A DNA stretch of 64,000 nucleotides from Alphaproteobacteria bacterium (GTDB lineage: Bacteria > Pseudomonadota > Alphaproteobacteria > UBA9219 > RFNS01): NCBI GenBank assembly GCA_037200005.1, contig JBBCGY010000002.1, positions 1-64,000 of the forward strand. Reading direction: 5' to 3'. Both the position numbers and the translations under genes were made by a program. The notes beneath the pieces are model-generated. The model was not told where the DNA came from. It saw only the letters and a program-made list of their open reading frames with translations, and ran no database searches. Of the stretch, positions 56,358-64,000 are shown in pieces. Numbering within the stretch: the stretch's first letter is position 1; each line of letters begins with the position of its first letter.

Positions 56358-56402
56358 TCAAACCGCCCGCACGCGTGCATAACTGCCCGGCGCGTCTTCG
56401 AT
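56358..56402 (-). repeat. phaC 3' end (left-hand direct repeat)
   Basis: The last 15 codons of phaC including the stop. The first 32 bp on the plus strand (56358-56389) recur exactly at 55138-55169, and the following bases recur with a 3-bp deletion. It marks the phaC-side edge of the HicAB-GNAT islet. Confidence 0.9.
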
Positions 56403-58604
56403 GATCGGGGCTTCGGGCTTGCGGGCGGGGACTTCGCCGCCGGTATATTGGCGCGACCATTTGTCCCATTCTCCCCACCATGAGCCCGGATGCTGCGCGG
56501 CATCCTTGAACCAGTCGTCGGGCTTCGCGGGCAGTTCGTCGTTCGTCCAGTAATTATATTTGTTGGCGGCGGGCGGATTGATGACGCCCGCGATATGGCC
56601 GGAACCCGACAGGACGAATTTCACCGGCCCCTGATATATCTGCGTCGCGGCATAGGTCGATTTCCATGGCGCGATATGGTCTTCGCGGGTCGAGAGCATG
56701 AAAGTCGGCGTCTTGATTCCGTGCAGGTTGATCGGCGCGCCCGCAAGCTCGATGCCGTCCGGCTCGATGAGGCGGTTCTGCTGATACATCTTGCGCAGGT
56801 AAAAGCTGTGCATCGCGGCGGGCATGCGCGTGGCGTCGGCGTTCCAGAACAGCAGGTCGAACGGGAACGGCTCGCGCCCCATCAGGTAGTTGCTGACCAC
56901 GAACGACCAGACCAGATCGTTGGCGCGCAGCAGGTTGAAGGTGTTGGCCATCGTCGCGCCGTCGAGATAACCTTTCTCCTGCATCTGCGCTTCGAGGAAA
57001 CGCACATGCTCCTCGTCGACGAACAAGCCGAGTTCGCCCGGCTCGCTGAAATCGATCATGGTGACGAGATAGGTGGCGCTGGTGATTTGCGGGATTTCCC
57101 GCGCCCGTTCCGGCTTGGCCTTGAGCCAGGCGAGCAGGCAGGCGAGCAGCGTGCCGCCTAAGCAGTACCCGATGACGTTCGCGCCCTCGGCTCCGGTGCG
57201 GCGCTTGATTTCGGCAAGCGCCGCGAGCGGGCCTTCGGTCATGTAATCTTCAAAATTCTTGGCCGCATGCTTTTCGTCGGGATTGACCCAGGAAACCATG
57301 AACACCGTGTGGCCTTGCTCCAGGCAATAACGGACGAAGGAGTTTTTCTCGCGCAGATCGAGAATGTAATATTTATTGATCCATGGCGGAATGATGAGCA
57401 GCGGATGGGCGTGAGCCTTTTCGGTCATCGGTTCATACTGGATCAATTGCATCAGGTCGGTCTGATAGACCACCTTGCCGGGCGTCATGGCGATATTCTT
57501 GCCCAGCTCGAACGCGTTGATGTCGGTCATGCTGATCTTGAGCTTGCCCTGGCCGCGTTCCAGGTCTTGCAGCAAATTCTGCAGTCCCTTGACCAGATTT
57601 TCTCCGCCGGTTTCCGCGGTCAGCCGCAGCACTTCCGGGTTGGTGAAGGCGAAATTGCTGGGCGACAGCGCGTCGACGAACTGGCGCGTGTAAAATTCGG
57701 CCCGCCGCATGGTCGGAACCGATACGCCATCGACCGAACGCACCTCGTTCTGAAGCCATTGCGAGGTAATCAGGTATGATTGCTTGATAAAATCGAACAG
57801 CGTGTTTTGCGTCCAGGCTTCGTCATTGAAACGACGGTCCTGCGGCTGCGGCTCGATGATCGTTTCATAGGACTTGCCGAGAAAGCGGCGGGACGTGTTC
57901 TGCCACAGCTTCAGATAATTCTGCCAAAGCCCCAGCTGCGCGTCGACCACGCGCTGCGGATTCGTCCACATCTGCGAGGCAAGTTCCATCCAGGTGTCGC
58001 CGAAACTGGACGGGAAGGCGGAGGCCGGCACCATGTCGGGTACGGTGAGCTTGACCCGCTCCATGAAATCGCGCATCAGCGGCTGGCTTTTTTCCATGAG
58101 GTTCATCATGGCCTGGCCGAGCGCGACGGGATCGGGAACTTTCACCAAATCGTTGGCCTTGCTGCTTGAAGCCGCGGGAAGCTTGGCCGAAGGCGGGGCC
58201 GCCGTTTGTGTTTCGGACTTCCTGGGAGCTTCTTTCCTAGGGGTTTCTTTCCTGGGCTGGGGCGCGGATTTCTTTTTTCGAGCAGGTTCAGGTTTTTTAG
58301 GCTTTGCCGCTTTGGGTTTTGCATGTTTGATCGGCGCTGCCGCCTGCGCCGGTAGCGGCGCATCCGTTGCATGTGCCGGTATCGATGCATCTGCTTCTGT
58401 CGGTTCCGGCGCTGGCACTGGCATTGGCTCGTCTGCCTGCGCCGGCGTCGGGGCATCTGCGGGACGGGCGGATATGGGCGCGTCGGATCGCGGCGGCGCG
58501 GCGACATACTCGCGAATCATCTGCAAGCGCGCGGCGGTTCGTTCCGCCTCGGTCAAAGGGACTTTTTTCTTTTGGATTTTCGGCGTACTGTCCTGGGGAG
58601 CCAT
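56358..58604 (-). CDS. phaC: Class I poly(3-hydroxyalkanoate) synthase
   Basis: Polymerises hydroxyacyl-CoA to PHA storage granules. The 748-residue product has a Pro/Ala/Lys-rich N-terminal extension of about 140 residues, then the PhaC N domain (from about residue 150) and the alpha/beta hydrolase with the lipase-like box VIGYCLGGTLLACLLAW, where Cys replaces Ser, near residue 480. The catalytic His region is VLSGSGHIAGVINPP and the end is typical with WWGEWDKWS. The ATG at 58604 is preferred over a GTG two codons earlier. No phaA, phaB or phasin gene is adjacent. Confidence 0.94.
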   Translation of the reverse strand: MAPQDSTPKIQKKKVPLTEAERTAARLQMIREYVAAPPRSDAPISARPADAPTPAQADEPMPVPAPEPTEADASIPAHATDAPLPAQAAAPIKHAKPKAAKPKKPEPARKKKSAPQPRKETPRKEAPRKSETQTAAPPSAKLPAASSSKANDLVKVPDPVALGQAMMNLMEKSQPLMRDFMERVKLTVPDMVPASAFPSSFGDTWMELASQMWTNPQRVVDAQLGLWQNYLKLWQNTSRRFLGKSYETIIEPQPQDRRFNDEAWTQNTLFDFIKQSYLITSQWLQNEVRSVDGVSVPTMRRAEFYTRQFVDALSPSNFAFTNPEVLRLTAETGGENLVKGLQNLLQDLERGQGKLKISMTDINAFELGKNIAMTPGKVVYQTDLMQLIQYEPMTEKAHAHPLLIIPPWINKYYILDLREKNSFVRYCLEQGHTVFMVSWVNPDEKHAAKNFEDYMTEGPLAALAEIKRRTGAEGANVIGYCLGGTLLACLLAWLKAKPERAREIPQITSATYLVTMIDFSEPGELGLFVDEEHVRFLEAQMQEKGYLDGATMANTFNLLRANDLVWSFVVSNYLMGREPFPFDLLFWNADATRMPAAMHSFYLRKMYQQNRLIEPDGIELAGAPINLHGIKTPTFMLSTREDHIAPWKSTYAATQIYQGPVKFVLSGSGHIAGVINPPAANKYNYWTNDELPAKPDDWFKDAAQHPGSWWGEWDKWSRQYTGGEVPARKPEAPIIEDAPGSYARVRAV

Positions 58605-58615
58605 CACCAAACCTT

Positions 58616-58969
58616 ATGCAACGAAAACAGATGCCAATGAAATACGTCAAATCGAGACAAAAGACCAATCTTTTTCAATATGCTATGCTATTAGCCGTAT
58701 GTAGCAGTTTAGCTGGCTGCGCCGACGAGACCTGGATAAACCGTTTCACCGGCGAGCCCGATGCCAAGAAAATCGGCCAAAATCGTTCAAATATTCAACG
58801 GGTTGATGAACAGGCCGCGGCATGGCCGAATCTTGCTTCGGTACCGGAACGTCCCAAGGATTTGCCGTCTCCGGCGGCGCGCCGTCAGGAACGCGAGCAA
58901 CTCAGCCGCGACCGGGAAGAGGCTCTGAGCCTGGTGCCCGCGAAAGAAGGGGCGCCGGAGACAAAGTAA
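58616..58969 (+). CDS. Small lipoprotein of unknown function
   Basis: About 117 residues. A hydrophobic N-terminal segment LFQYAMLLAVCSSLAGCADE contains the lipobox SLAGC, so the Cys should be lipidated. The mature part is polar with EREQLSRDREEALSLVP near the C-terminus. Starts at 58616, 58631 and 58637 are all possible; none has a good ribosome site. It is divergent from phaC with 11 bp between starts, so the promoters overlap the coding starts. Confidence 0.65.
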   Translation: MQRKQMPMKYVKSRQKTNLFQYAMLLAVCSSLAGCADETWINRFTGEPDAKKIGQNRSNIQRVDEQAAAWPNLASVPERPKDLPSPAARRQEREQLSRDREEALSLVPAKEGAPETK

Positions 58970-59041
58970 CGGAAAGTTAGTGTAATTCTCCGATACCGGC
59001 ATTATGCCTTTCCGCTCCTCATTCTTTCCATCGCTGCCACC

Positions 59042-60226
59042 ATGACCAACGAAGAATTCTACCGCATCAAACGTCTGCCGCCTTACGTCTTCGCGCAGGT
59101 TACGGCGATGAAGCAGGCCGCGCGCGCGGCGGGCGAAGATATCATCGATCTCGGCATGGGCAATCCAGATCAGCCGACGCCGCAGCATATCGTCGATAAG
59201 CTGATCGAAACCGTGCAAGACCCGAAGACCCATCGCTATTCGGTGTCGAAGGGCATTCCCGGCCTGCGCCGCGCCAACGCCGCCTATTACAAGCGGCGCT
59301 TCGGCGTCGAGATCAATCCGGATACCGAAACCATCGTCACGATAGGTTCCAAGGAAGGGCTGGCCAATCTGGCGCAGGCGATTACTTCGCCCGGCGACGT
59401 GATCATCGTCCCCAATCCGTCCTATCCGATTCATCCGTTCGGTTTTATCCTGGCCGGAGCGGCGCTGCGCCATATTCCGGTCGGGCCGGGCTATGATTTT
59501 CTGGAACTGCTCAAGCGCGCGGTCAAGCACAGCATTCCGAAGCCGCTCTGCGTGATCCTGTCCTATCCTTCCAATCCCACGGCGCAGGTGGTCGATCTGG
59601 AATTCTACCGCCAGGTGGTCGAATATTGCCTGGAACAGCAGATTTACATCATTTCCGACGTGGCCTATGCCGAGATCTATTTCGATGGCAACCCGCCTCC
59701 GTCGATTTTGCAAATCCCCGAGGCGCGGGAAATCGCCATCGAATTCACTTCGATGAGCAAAAGCTTCAATATGCCGGGCTGGCGGATAGGTTTCGCTACT
59801 GGCTCGAAGAAGCTGATCACGGCGCTGACGCGTTTTAAGTCCTATGTCGATTACGGCGCCTTCACGCCGATCCAGGTCGCGGCGGCGGCGGCGCTCAACG
59901 GCCCGCAGGATTGCGTCGCCGAAATCCGCGCCATGTATCAGGCGCGGCGCGACGCGCTGGTCGAAGGCTTGCATCAGGCCGGATGGGATATTCCCTCGCC
60001 GCCCGCCACGATGTTCTGCTGGGCCCCGATCCCCGAGCCGTTCAAGCATCTCGGCTCTCTGGAATTCGCCAAATTGCTGCTCCAGGAATCCCAGGTGGCG
60101 GTATCGCCCGGCGTCGGCTTCGGCGAGTATGGCGACGGCTATGTACGCATGGCGCTGATCGAAAACCCGCACCGCTTGCGGCAGGCATGCCGCAACATCA
60201 AGCATTTCTTGAACGGAAAAGTGTAA
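59042..60226 (+). CDS. Class I/II aminotransferase (AlaC/LL-DAP-aminotransferase-like)
   Basis: A 394-residue PLP enzyme. PLP Lys is in SMSKSFNMPGWRIGFATGSK; other motifs: IDLGMGNPDQPTPQ, SYPSNPTAQVVDLEFY and ISDVAYAEIYFDG. In alphaproteobacteria this gene directly precedes hom and is usually annotated as alanine/glutamate or diaminopimelate aminotransferase; the substrate cannot be fixed here. Its stop overlaps the hom start (TAATG), so the two are coupled. Confidence 0.9.
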   Translation: MTNEEFYRIKRLPPYVFAQVTAMKQAARAAGEDIIDLGMGNPDQPTPQHIVDKLIETVQDPKTHRYSVSKGIPGLRRANAAYYKRRFGVEINPDTETIVTIGSKEGLANLAQAITSPGDVIIVPNPSYPIHPFGFILAGAALRHIPVGPGYDFLELLKRAVKHSIPKPLCVILSYPSNPTAQVVDLEFYRQVVEYCLEQQIYIISDVAYAEIYFDGNPPPSILQIPEAREIAIEFTSMSKSFNMPGWRIGFATGSKKLITALTRFKSYVDYGAFTPIQVAAAAALNGPQDCVAEIRAMYQARRDALVEGLHQAGWDIPSPPATMFCWAPIPEPFKHLGSLEFAKLLLQESQVAVSPGVGFGEYGDGYVRMALIENPHRLRQACRNIKHFLNGKV

Positions 60227-61254
60227 TGGAGAAGCAGCCGCTGCGCATCGGCCTCGCCGGTCTTGGAACGGTGGGCGTCGCGGCCATCAAAATCCTGCGT
60301 GAACAAAAAGATTTGCTCGCGGCGCGCGCGGGCCGCGATATGCGGCTCGTCGCCGTAAGCGCCCGTGATCGCAGCCGGGATCGCGGCGTGGATTTAAGCG
60401 GCTGCCGCTGGCATGACGATCCGGCTTCTTTTGCCGCCGATCCGGATATCGATGTCGTCGTCGAGCTGATGGGCGGAGCCGGGGGCGCGGCGCGCAATCT
60501 GGTGACGGCGGCGCTGAAAGCCGGAAAATCGGTGGTCACGGCCAACAAGGCGCTGCTGGCGGCGCATGGCGTCGAGCTTGCCGCGATCACTGAGCAAACC
60601 GGCGCGGCGCTGGCTTTCGAGGCGGCGGTAGCGGGCGGCGTTCCGGTCATCAAGGTCTTGCGCGAGGCGATGGCCGCCAATCGCGTGACCCGCATACGCG
60701 GCATTCTCAACGGCACCTGCAACGATATCCTATCGCGGATGGCATGGGAGAATGTCGATTTCGATCAGGCGCTCAAGGCCGCGCAAGACGCGGGCTATGC
60801 CGAAGCCGATCCCAGCCAGGATATCGACGGATTCGACGCGATGCAGAAAATCGCGCTGCTCGCCATGATCGCGGGCGGCGGAACGGTCGATCTCAGCCGC
60901 ATCGAGGTCGCGGGCATCCGCGACATCGTCCGCCACGACGTGCTGCAGGCCAAGCGCGACGGCATGACGATCAAGCTTATCGCCGGCGCGGAGCTGTCCG
61001 GCGGCAAGGCGCGCATTCGGGTCAAACCGGAAAAGCTCATGGCTTCCGATCCGCTGGCGCAGCTTTCGGGGCCGACGAATGTCATCGAACTCCATGGCGA
61101 TTTTTCGGGGCCGATCATGCTGATCGGCGCCGGGGCAGGGGGCAGCGTGACCGCTTCCGCCATCGTGGCCGATCTGGTGGACATCGCCTGCGGACGCAAG
61201 ACTTTGCCTTTCGGCGTGCCGGTGGCTATGTTGCGGGAGATTGTAGTAAACTAG
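60226..61254 (+). CDS. hom: Homoserine dehydrogenase without ACT domain
   Basis: Reduces aspartate semialdehyde to homoserine for threonine and methionine. The 342-residue product has the NAD fold RIGLAGLGTVGVAAI, VTANKALLAAHG, and the catalytic region GILNGTCNDILSRM and ADPSQDIDGFDAMQKI. It ends soon after AGAGGSVTASAIVADLVDIA, whereas most alphaproteobacterial members run to about 430 residues with a C-terminal ACT domain for threonine feedback. The short form suggests loss of that control. Confidence 0.93.
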   Translation: MEKQPLRIGLAGLGTVGVAAIKILREQKDLLAARAGRDMRLVAVSARDRSRDRGVDLSGCRWHDDPASFAADPDIDVVVELMGGAGGAARNLVTAALKAGKSVVTANKALLAAHGVELAAITEQTGAALAFEAAVAGGVPVIKVLREAMAANRVTRIRGILNGTCNDILSRMAWENVDFDQALKAAQDAGYAEADPSQDIDGFDAMQKIALLAMIAGGGTVDLSRIEVAGIRDIVRHDVLQAKRDGMTIKLIAGAELSGGKARIRVKPEKLMASDPLAQLSGPTNVIELHGDFSGPIMLIGAGAGGSVTASAIVADLVDIACGRKTLPFGVPVAMLREIVVN

Positions 61255-61270
61255 CAGCCGTCGTTCCCGG

Positions 61271-61376
61271 CGTCTTTGACCGCCCATAAGGCGGGCAAAG
61301 ACGAACGGGAATCCCGTTTTTTTGTTTTTGGACCAAAACCAAACGGGATTCCCGCTCGCCGCTATGCGGCGTCGGG
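61271..61376 (+). terminator. Cluster of three hairpins between hom and the XRE regulator
   Basis: Hairpin 1: 61271-61284 with 61290-61303 (13 of 14 bp). Hairpin 2: 61306-61319 with 61341-61354 (14 bp perfect), with T7 at 61317-61323. Hairpin 3: CGCCGC-TAT-GCGGCG at 61357-61371, extended by CCCG/CGGG. The genes on both sides end here, so this is probably a bidirectional terminator built from dispersed GC-rich hairpin repeats. Confidence 0.65.
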
Positions 61377-61386
61377 AATGACGGCT

Positions 61387-62067
61387 CTATGACTTCTTCT
61401 TCAGCCGCAGCTGCTCGATTTTTTTCAATTGCGCCGCCGAGAAAGGCCTGGCGATGCTCCACAGCGCGTTGAATTGCTTTTTGAACGTCTCGGCGACCAT
61501 GTGGTTTTTAATCATCGTGACGCGCATCGCTTCCCATTCGATCAAGGCGAGGCGGTTGCCGTATATTTCATAATTCATTTTTCCGAAAACCGGTTCCGGC
61601 AAAGTCCGGTAGGATTTCGGCGGGCTGGTGATAAATGACGCCGTCGCGGGAATGAGAAAGCGCTCCTTCCATTTTATCCGGGTGCGAGCCTCGACATAGG
61701 CGGGATTCGTCACCCCAGCATACTCTATCCATTTGCGGTCGTCATAGGTACTGCCGACAATCTCGTCTTCCGGCTTATGCAAAACGGTCATGATGTCTTC
61801 ATCCAGATCGCGGATAAAATTCGGCCCGGTGAAGGTGATGATATCATGATGTTCCTGCCGTTGCCGCAGGCCGTTATTCTCGGTGAACTCGATACCGGCT
61901 TTTTCGAGAGCCGTCACGATCGCCCGGTGGGTTTCGGGACGCGGCGAATACAGCCCCCGCTCCATATTGTTGATGGAGGGCAGGGAAATGCCCGCCGCGT
62001 CGGCCAGCGCATCCTGCGTCCATCCCAGCAGAGCCCGCGCGGCCTTGATCTGCGGCAATGTGATCAT
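61387..62067 (-). CDS. XRE-family transcriptional regulator with unknown C-terminal domain
   Basis: A 226-residue protein. The helix-turn-helix occupies about residues 5-58 (QIKAARALLGWTQDALADAA, GISLPSINNMERG). The remaining 165 residues contain VFGKMNYEIYGNRLALIEW and VTMIKNHMVAETFKKQFNALW. This pattern recalls the C-terminal ligand or PLD-like domain found in TrmB-type and related regulators, though I cannot be certain. It is divergent from the small gene at 62183 over an AT-rich promoter region. Confidence 0.72.
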   Translation of the reverse strand: MITLPQIKAARALLGWTQDALADAAGISLPSINNMERGLYSPRPETHRAIVTALEKAGIEFTENNGLRQRQEHHDIITFTGPNFIRDLDEDIMTVLHKPEDEIVGSTYDDRKWIEYAGVTNPAYVEARTRIKWKERFLIPATASFITSPPKSYRTLPEPVFGKMNYEIYGNRLALIEWEAMRVTMIKNHMVAETFKKQFNALWSIARPFSAAQLKKIEQLRLKKKS

Positions 62068-62118
62068 GGTTAAGACTCCTTGCGGTTCAAGAATACAGTA
62101 TGAAACTAATTTATGTAT

Positions 62119-62147
62119 TTGACATTAAAATATATGTTTATTACATT
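62119..62147 (+). promoter_or_regulatory. Predicted sigma-70 promoter for the 62183 gene
   Basis: TTGACA at 62119-62124, a 17-bp AT spacer, and TACATT at 62142-62147, giving a start about 30 bp before the ATG. The surrounding 62068-62182 is very AT-rich and has TTATGTA (62111-62117) and TACATAA (62156-62162) as an inverted pair around the promoter. This could be an operator for the divergent XRE regulator. Confidence 0.55.
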
Positions 62148-62182
62148 ATGGATATTACATAATTAATTTATGGAGAATAACT

Positions 62183-62569
62183 ATGGATAGGGCCGATAGA
62201 TACGCTTATGGGATGGCCGCCGCGATCGTAACGGCGAGCATTATTTCTCTCACGCGCGACGAAGTCATGATCGATCCCGCCAAACCGGCGCAACAGCAGA
62301 TTGACGCGGCTCGGAAATTGCTTCCCGACCCATACAAAGGCAAGCAAGGCTCACGCGAAGGCTATGTAGTGGCCTGTTTTTTGGCGGGTCGTTTCGTGGG
62401 AATGACACCGGGCCTGGAAGTCAACGAGCCGCCGCCGGAAAATTATGTAAGAGGCCTGCAAAACGGCGATTGCATAATCGCGCAAATGTCATTTCCGCCC
62501 GAGTGGCCGTCCTTGGCCAGGCCGCAACGACGGCCTCTTCACAAAATGGGCGACGCCAAACCTCTTTAA
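62183..62569 (+). CDS. Hypothetical protein
   Basis: A 128-residue protein I do not recognise. It may have a weak N-terminal hydrophobic segment (YGMAAAIVTASIISL) that could be a membrane anchor. Then comes QQIDAARKLLPDPYKGKQGS and a short segment GYVVACFLAGRFVGMTPGLE. The ATG has GGAG 8 nt upstream and a good predicted promoter. It is more AT-rich upstream than its surroundings. It lies between the XRE regulator and glpX. Confidence 0.6.
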   Translation: MDRADRYAYGMAAAIVTASIISLTRDEVMIDPAKPAQQQIDAARKLLPDPYKGKQGSREGYVVACFLAGRFVGMTPGLEVNEPPPENYVRGLQNGDCIIAQMSFPPEWPSLARPQRRPLHKMGDAKPL

Positions 62570-62658
62570 AAAGTCGTTGATGGCTAAATAAAATTAGCTC
62601 TTTCTCTCTTGCCGGGGTGAAGCTACTGTTTGTGTCCATTTTATGAGAAAGCTCCCCC

Positions 62659-63618
62659 ATGGACCGTAACCTAGCCCTTGAAGTCGTGCGCGTGACCGAA
62701 GCCGCCGCGCTGTCCTGCTCGCGGCTGGTGGGACGCGGCGACGAGAAACAGGCCGACCAGCTTGCGGTCAACGCGATGCGCGACCGGCTGAACAGCCTGG
62801 ACATCGACGGTACCGTAGTCATCGGCGAAGGCGAGCGCGACGAAGCGCCGATGCTTTTCATCGGCGAGAAAGTCGGTTCCGGCAAAGGGCCGAAGGTCGA
62901 TATCGCGCTTGATCCACTGGAAGGAACCACAATTACCGCACGCGGCGGGACCAATGCTCTTGCCGTCGTGGCAATGGCGCAGGCGGGCGGATTCCTGAAC
63001 GCGCCCGATGTCTATATGGACAAGATCGCCGTCGGCCCCGGCATGCCTGACGGCGTCATCGATCTCGACGCTTCGCCGGGCGAGAATCTCCGCAATATCG
63101 CCGCCGCCAAAGGCGCGGCGATGGACGATCTTCAGGTCTGCATTCTCGACCGGGATCGCCATGCCGAACTGATCGCCAAGGTGCGAGAAACAGGCGCGCG
63201 GATTATGCTGATTACCGACGGCGACGTTTCCGGCGTCATCGCGACGGCGCAGCCGGAAAGCGGCGTCGATGTCTATATGGGCACGGGCGGCGCGCCGGAA
63301 GGCGTGCTGGCCGCCGCCGCGCTGCAATGCATCGGCGGGCAGATGCAGGGGCGGCTGGTGTTCCGCAACGACGACGAAAAGGCGCGGGCGGCGCGCATGG
63401 GGATTACCGATCTGGGCCGTAAATATATGCTCGGCGATCTGGCCCATGGCGACGTGATGTTCGCGGCGACCGGCGTGACCAATGGCGCGATGCTGAAGGG
63501 CGTGCGGCTTTTTCCCGGCGGCGCGGCGACGCATTCCATCGTCATGCGCTCTATCACCGGCACCGTGCGCACCATCGAGGCCATGCATAATTTCCGCCGG
63601 AAGCCGTTTGATTTATGA
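62659..63618 (+). CDS. glpX: Class II fructose-1,6-bisphosphatase
   Basis: Gluconeogenic phosphatase, Mn or Mg dependent. The 319-residue product has VVIGEGERDEAPMLFIGE and the metal motif DIALDPLEGTTITARGG, then RIMLITDGDVSGVIATAQ and YMGTGGAPEGVLAAAAL. The ending VRTIEAMHNFRRKPF is typical. Neighbourhood with hom is the common alphaproteobacterial one. It starts 89 bp after the previous gene. Confidence 0.95.
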   Translation: MDRNLALEVVRVTEAAALSCSRLVGRGDEKQADQLAVNAMRDRLNSLDIDGTVVIGEGERDEAPMLFIGEKVGSGKGPKVDIALDPLEGTTITARGGTNALAVVAMAQAGGFLNAPDVYMDKIAVGPGMPDGVIDLDASPGENLRNIAAAKGAAMDDLQVCILDRDRHAELIAKVRETGARIMLITDGDVSGVIATAQPESGVDVYMGTGGAPEGVLAAAALQCIGGQMQGRLVFRNDDEKARAARMGITDLGRKYMLGDLAHGDVMFAATGVTNGAMLKGVRLFPGGAATHSIVMRSITGTVRTIEAMHNFRRKPFDL

Positions 63619-63721
63619 GTTGCCGTTTTGGTTAACGGGTAACGCAAAATCGATGATTTACTTTCACGTTTTCATGATAAAAACATGGCAACGCGAAATT
63701 TCATTGAAAGGAGAAAATATT

Positions 63722-64000
63722 ATGAGCGACGCTCCATCTCAATTAACGGAAGCCGTTGTGGGCCCTAAAAGAAATCTCGATGGCTTATATAATTTAGCGA
63801 AAGAGTTATTCGCCGATATGGCCGATAGAGTTCAGGTTTCTCCGCCTGTCAATGCTTGCGATTCCAATAGTGATGCTTTTTTTACGATATATAGTCTGAC
63901 CAAGAAGAAAAAAGAGCGTTGTGAAGAGATCGCCCGCGTCGGAGCTTGTGGTGATTCGAGTTATGAGCTTCATATTGGAGGTTTGGTCTGTGGTCGAAGG
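63722..64000 (+). CDS. Hypothetical protein, cut by the window end
   Basis: An open frame of 93 codons that continues beyond the window. It has AAGGAG at ideal distance before the ATG. The visible part starts MSDAPSQLTEAVVGPKRNLD, has a lysine-rich KKKKER patch near residue 65 and four cysteines (positions about 49, 69, 77 and 91). No family is recognised. It is more AT-rich than the genes before it. Confidence 0.65.
   Translation, partial: MSDAPSQLTEAVVGPKRNLDGLYNLAKELFADMADRVQVSPPVNACDSNSDAFFTIYSLTKKKKERCEEIARVGACGDSSYELHIGGLVCGRR

Larger units (their letters stand above)
55138..56402 (-). mobile_element. HicAB-GNAT islet at the 3' end of phaC
   Basis: Direct repeats of the phaC terminus bound a unit of 1,220 bp that holds only hicA, hicB and a GNAT gene, all on the minus strand and coupled. 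The left repeat is still the functional phaC end. There is no recombinase, transposase or terminal inverted repeat. The geometry matches integration at a gene 3' end with regeneration of that end, or a duplication that took in outside DNA. It is non-autonomous as seen. Confidence 0.65.

Noticed and set aside
55138-56402. Interpretation of the HicAB-GNAT islet as an integron cassette
   Set aside because: Toxin-antitoxin and acetyltransferase genes are typical cassette cargo, but no attC-like site with RYYYAAC/GTTRRRY ends and no integrase is visible, and the repeats are the phaC end itself.

Overview
The window reads as chromosomal DNA of a free-living alphaproteobacterium of moderately high GC. 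Evidence for this: a 1593-residue NAD-type glutamate dehydrogenase, a pyruvate dehydrogenase E1 beta with its own lipoyl domain, the rpmF-plsX-fabH-ihfA-merR order, a CBP3-type cytochrome bc1 chaperone, class I PHA synthase, and hom next to glpX. The order within the class cannot be fixed by reading alone. The assembly carries several single-base indels inside conserved genes (uvrB, glycerate kinase, pdhB, pdhC), mostly one extra base in a homopolymer. I read these as sequence errors rather than gene decay.

Layout. 0-8 kb: uvrB, a RelE-type toxin-antitoxin pair, N-formylglutamate amidohydrolase, a HAD hydrolase, glycerate kinase, bamE, CBP3 chaperone. 7.3-13 kb (minus strand): the lipid and ribosome cluster yceD-rpmF-plsX-fabH, then a Tat-exported flavin amine oxidase, then ihfA-merR. 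13-21 kb: RcnA-type Ni/Co efflux, MntH, the giant glutamate dehydrogenase, EpmA-like ligase. 21-26 kb: beta-barrel protein, lytic transglycosylase, uracil-DNA glycosylase, ftsB. 26.4-33 kb: the pyruvate dehydrogenase operon pdhA-pdhB-pdhC-lpd with two unexpected passengers (a helical protein and a periplasmic binding protein). 33-44 kb: envelope sugar genes (FlaA1-type dehydratase, GT2 and GT39-like enzymes, FkbM methyltransferase) mixed with obgE-rpmA-rplU, tRNA-Arg, a palindromic element with a GIY-YIG gene, and hisS. 44.5-51 kb: two tandem DotB/PilT-type ATPases, pyrE, PBP1A. 51-55 kb: rplM-rpsI, a Spy-like protein, a Tyr/Pro-rich secreted protein, gamma-carbonic anhydrase. 55-59 kb: phaC with a small HicAB-GNAT islet at its 3' end. 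59-64 kb: aminotransferase, hom, an XRE regulator, glpX and the start of an unknown gene.

The strongest unusual signal is at 55138-56402. The last 45 bp of phaC, including its stop, recur as a 42-bp copy 1,220 bp away, and a hicA-hicB-GNAT operon fills the space between. It looks like a non-autonomous islet that entered at the phaC 3' end and regenerated that end. Second is the hairpin element after tRNA-Arg (38668-38770), which runs to within 6 bp of the GIY-YIG start codon. Third is the orphan pair of DotB-like ATPases (44577-46616), with no other secretion or pilus gene nearby. Most of the rest is ordinary core genome.
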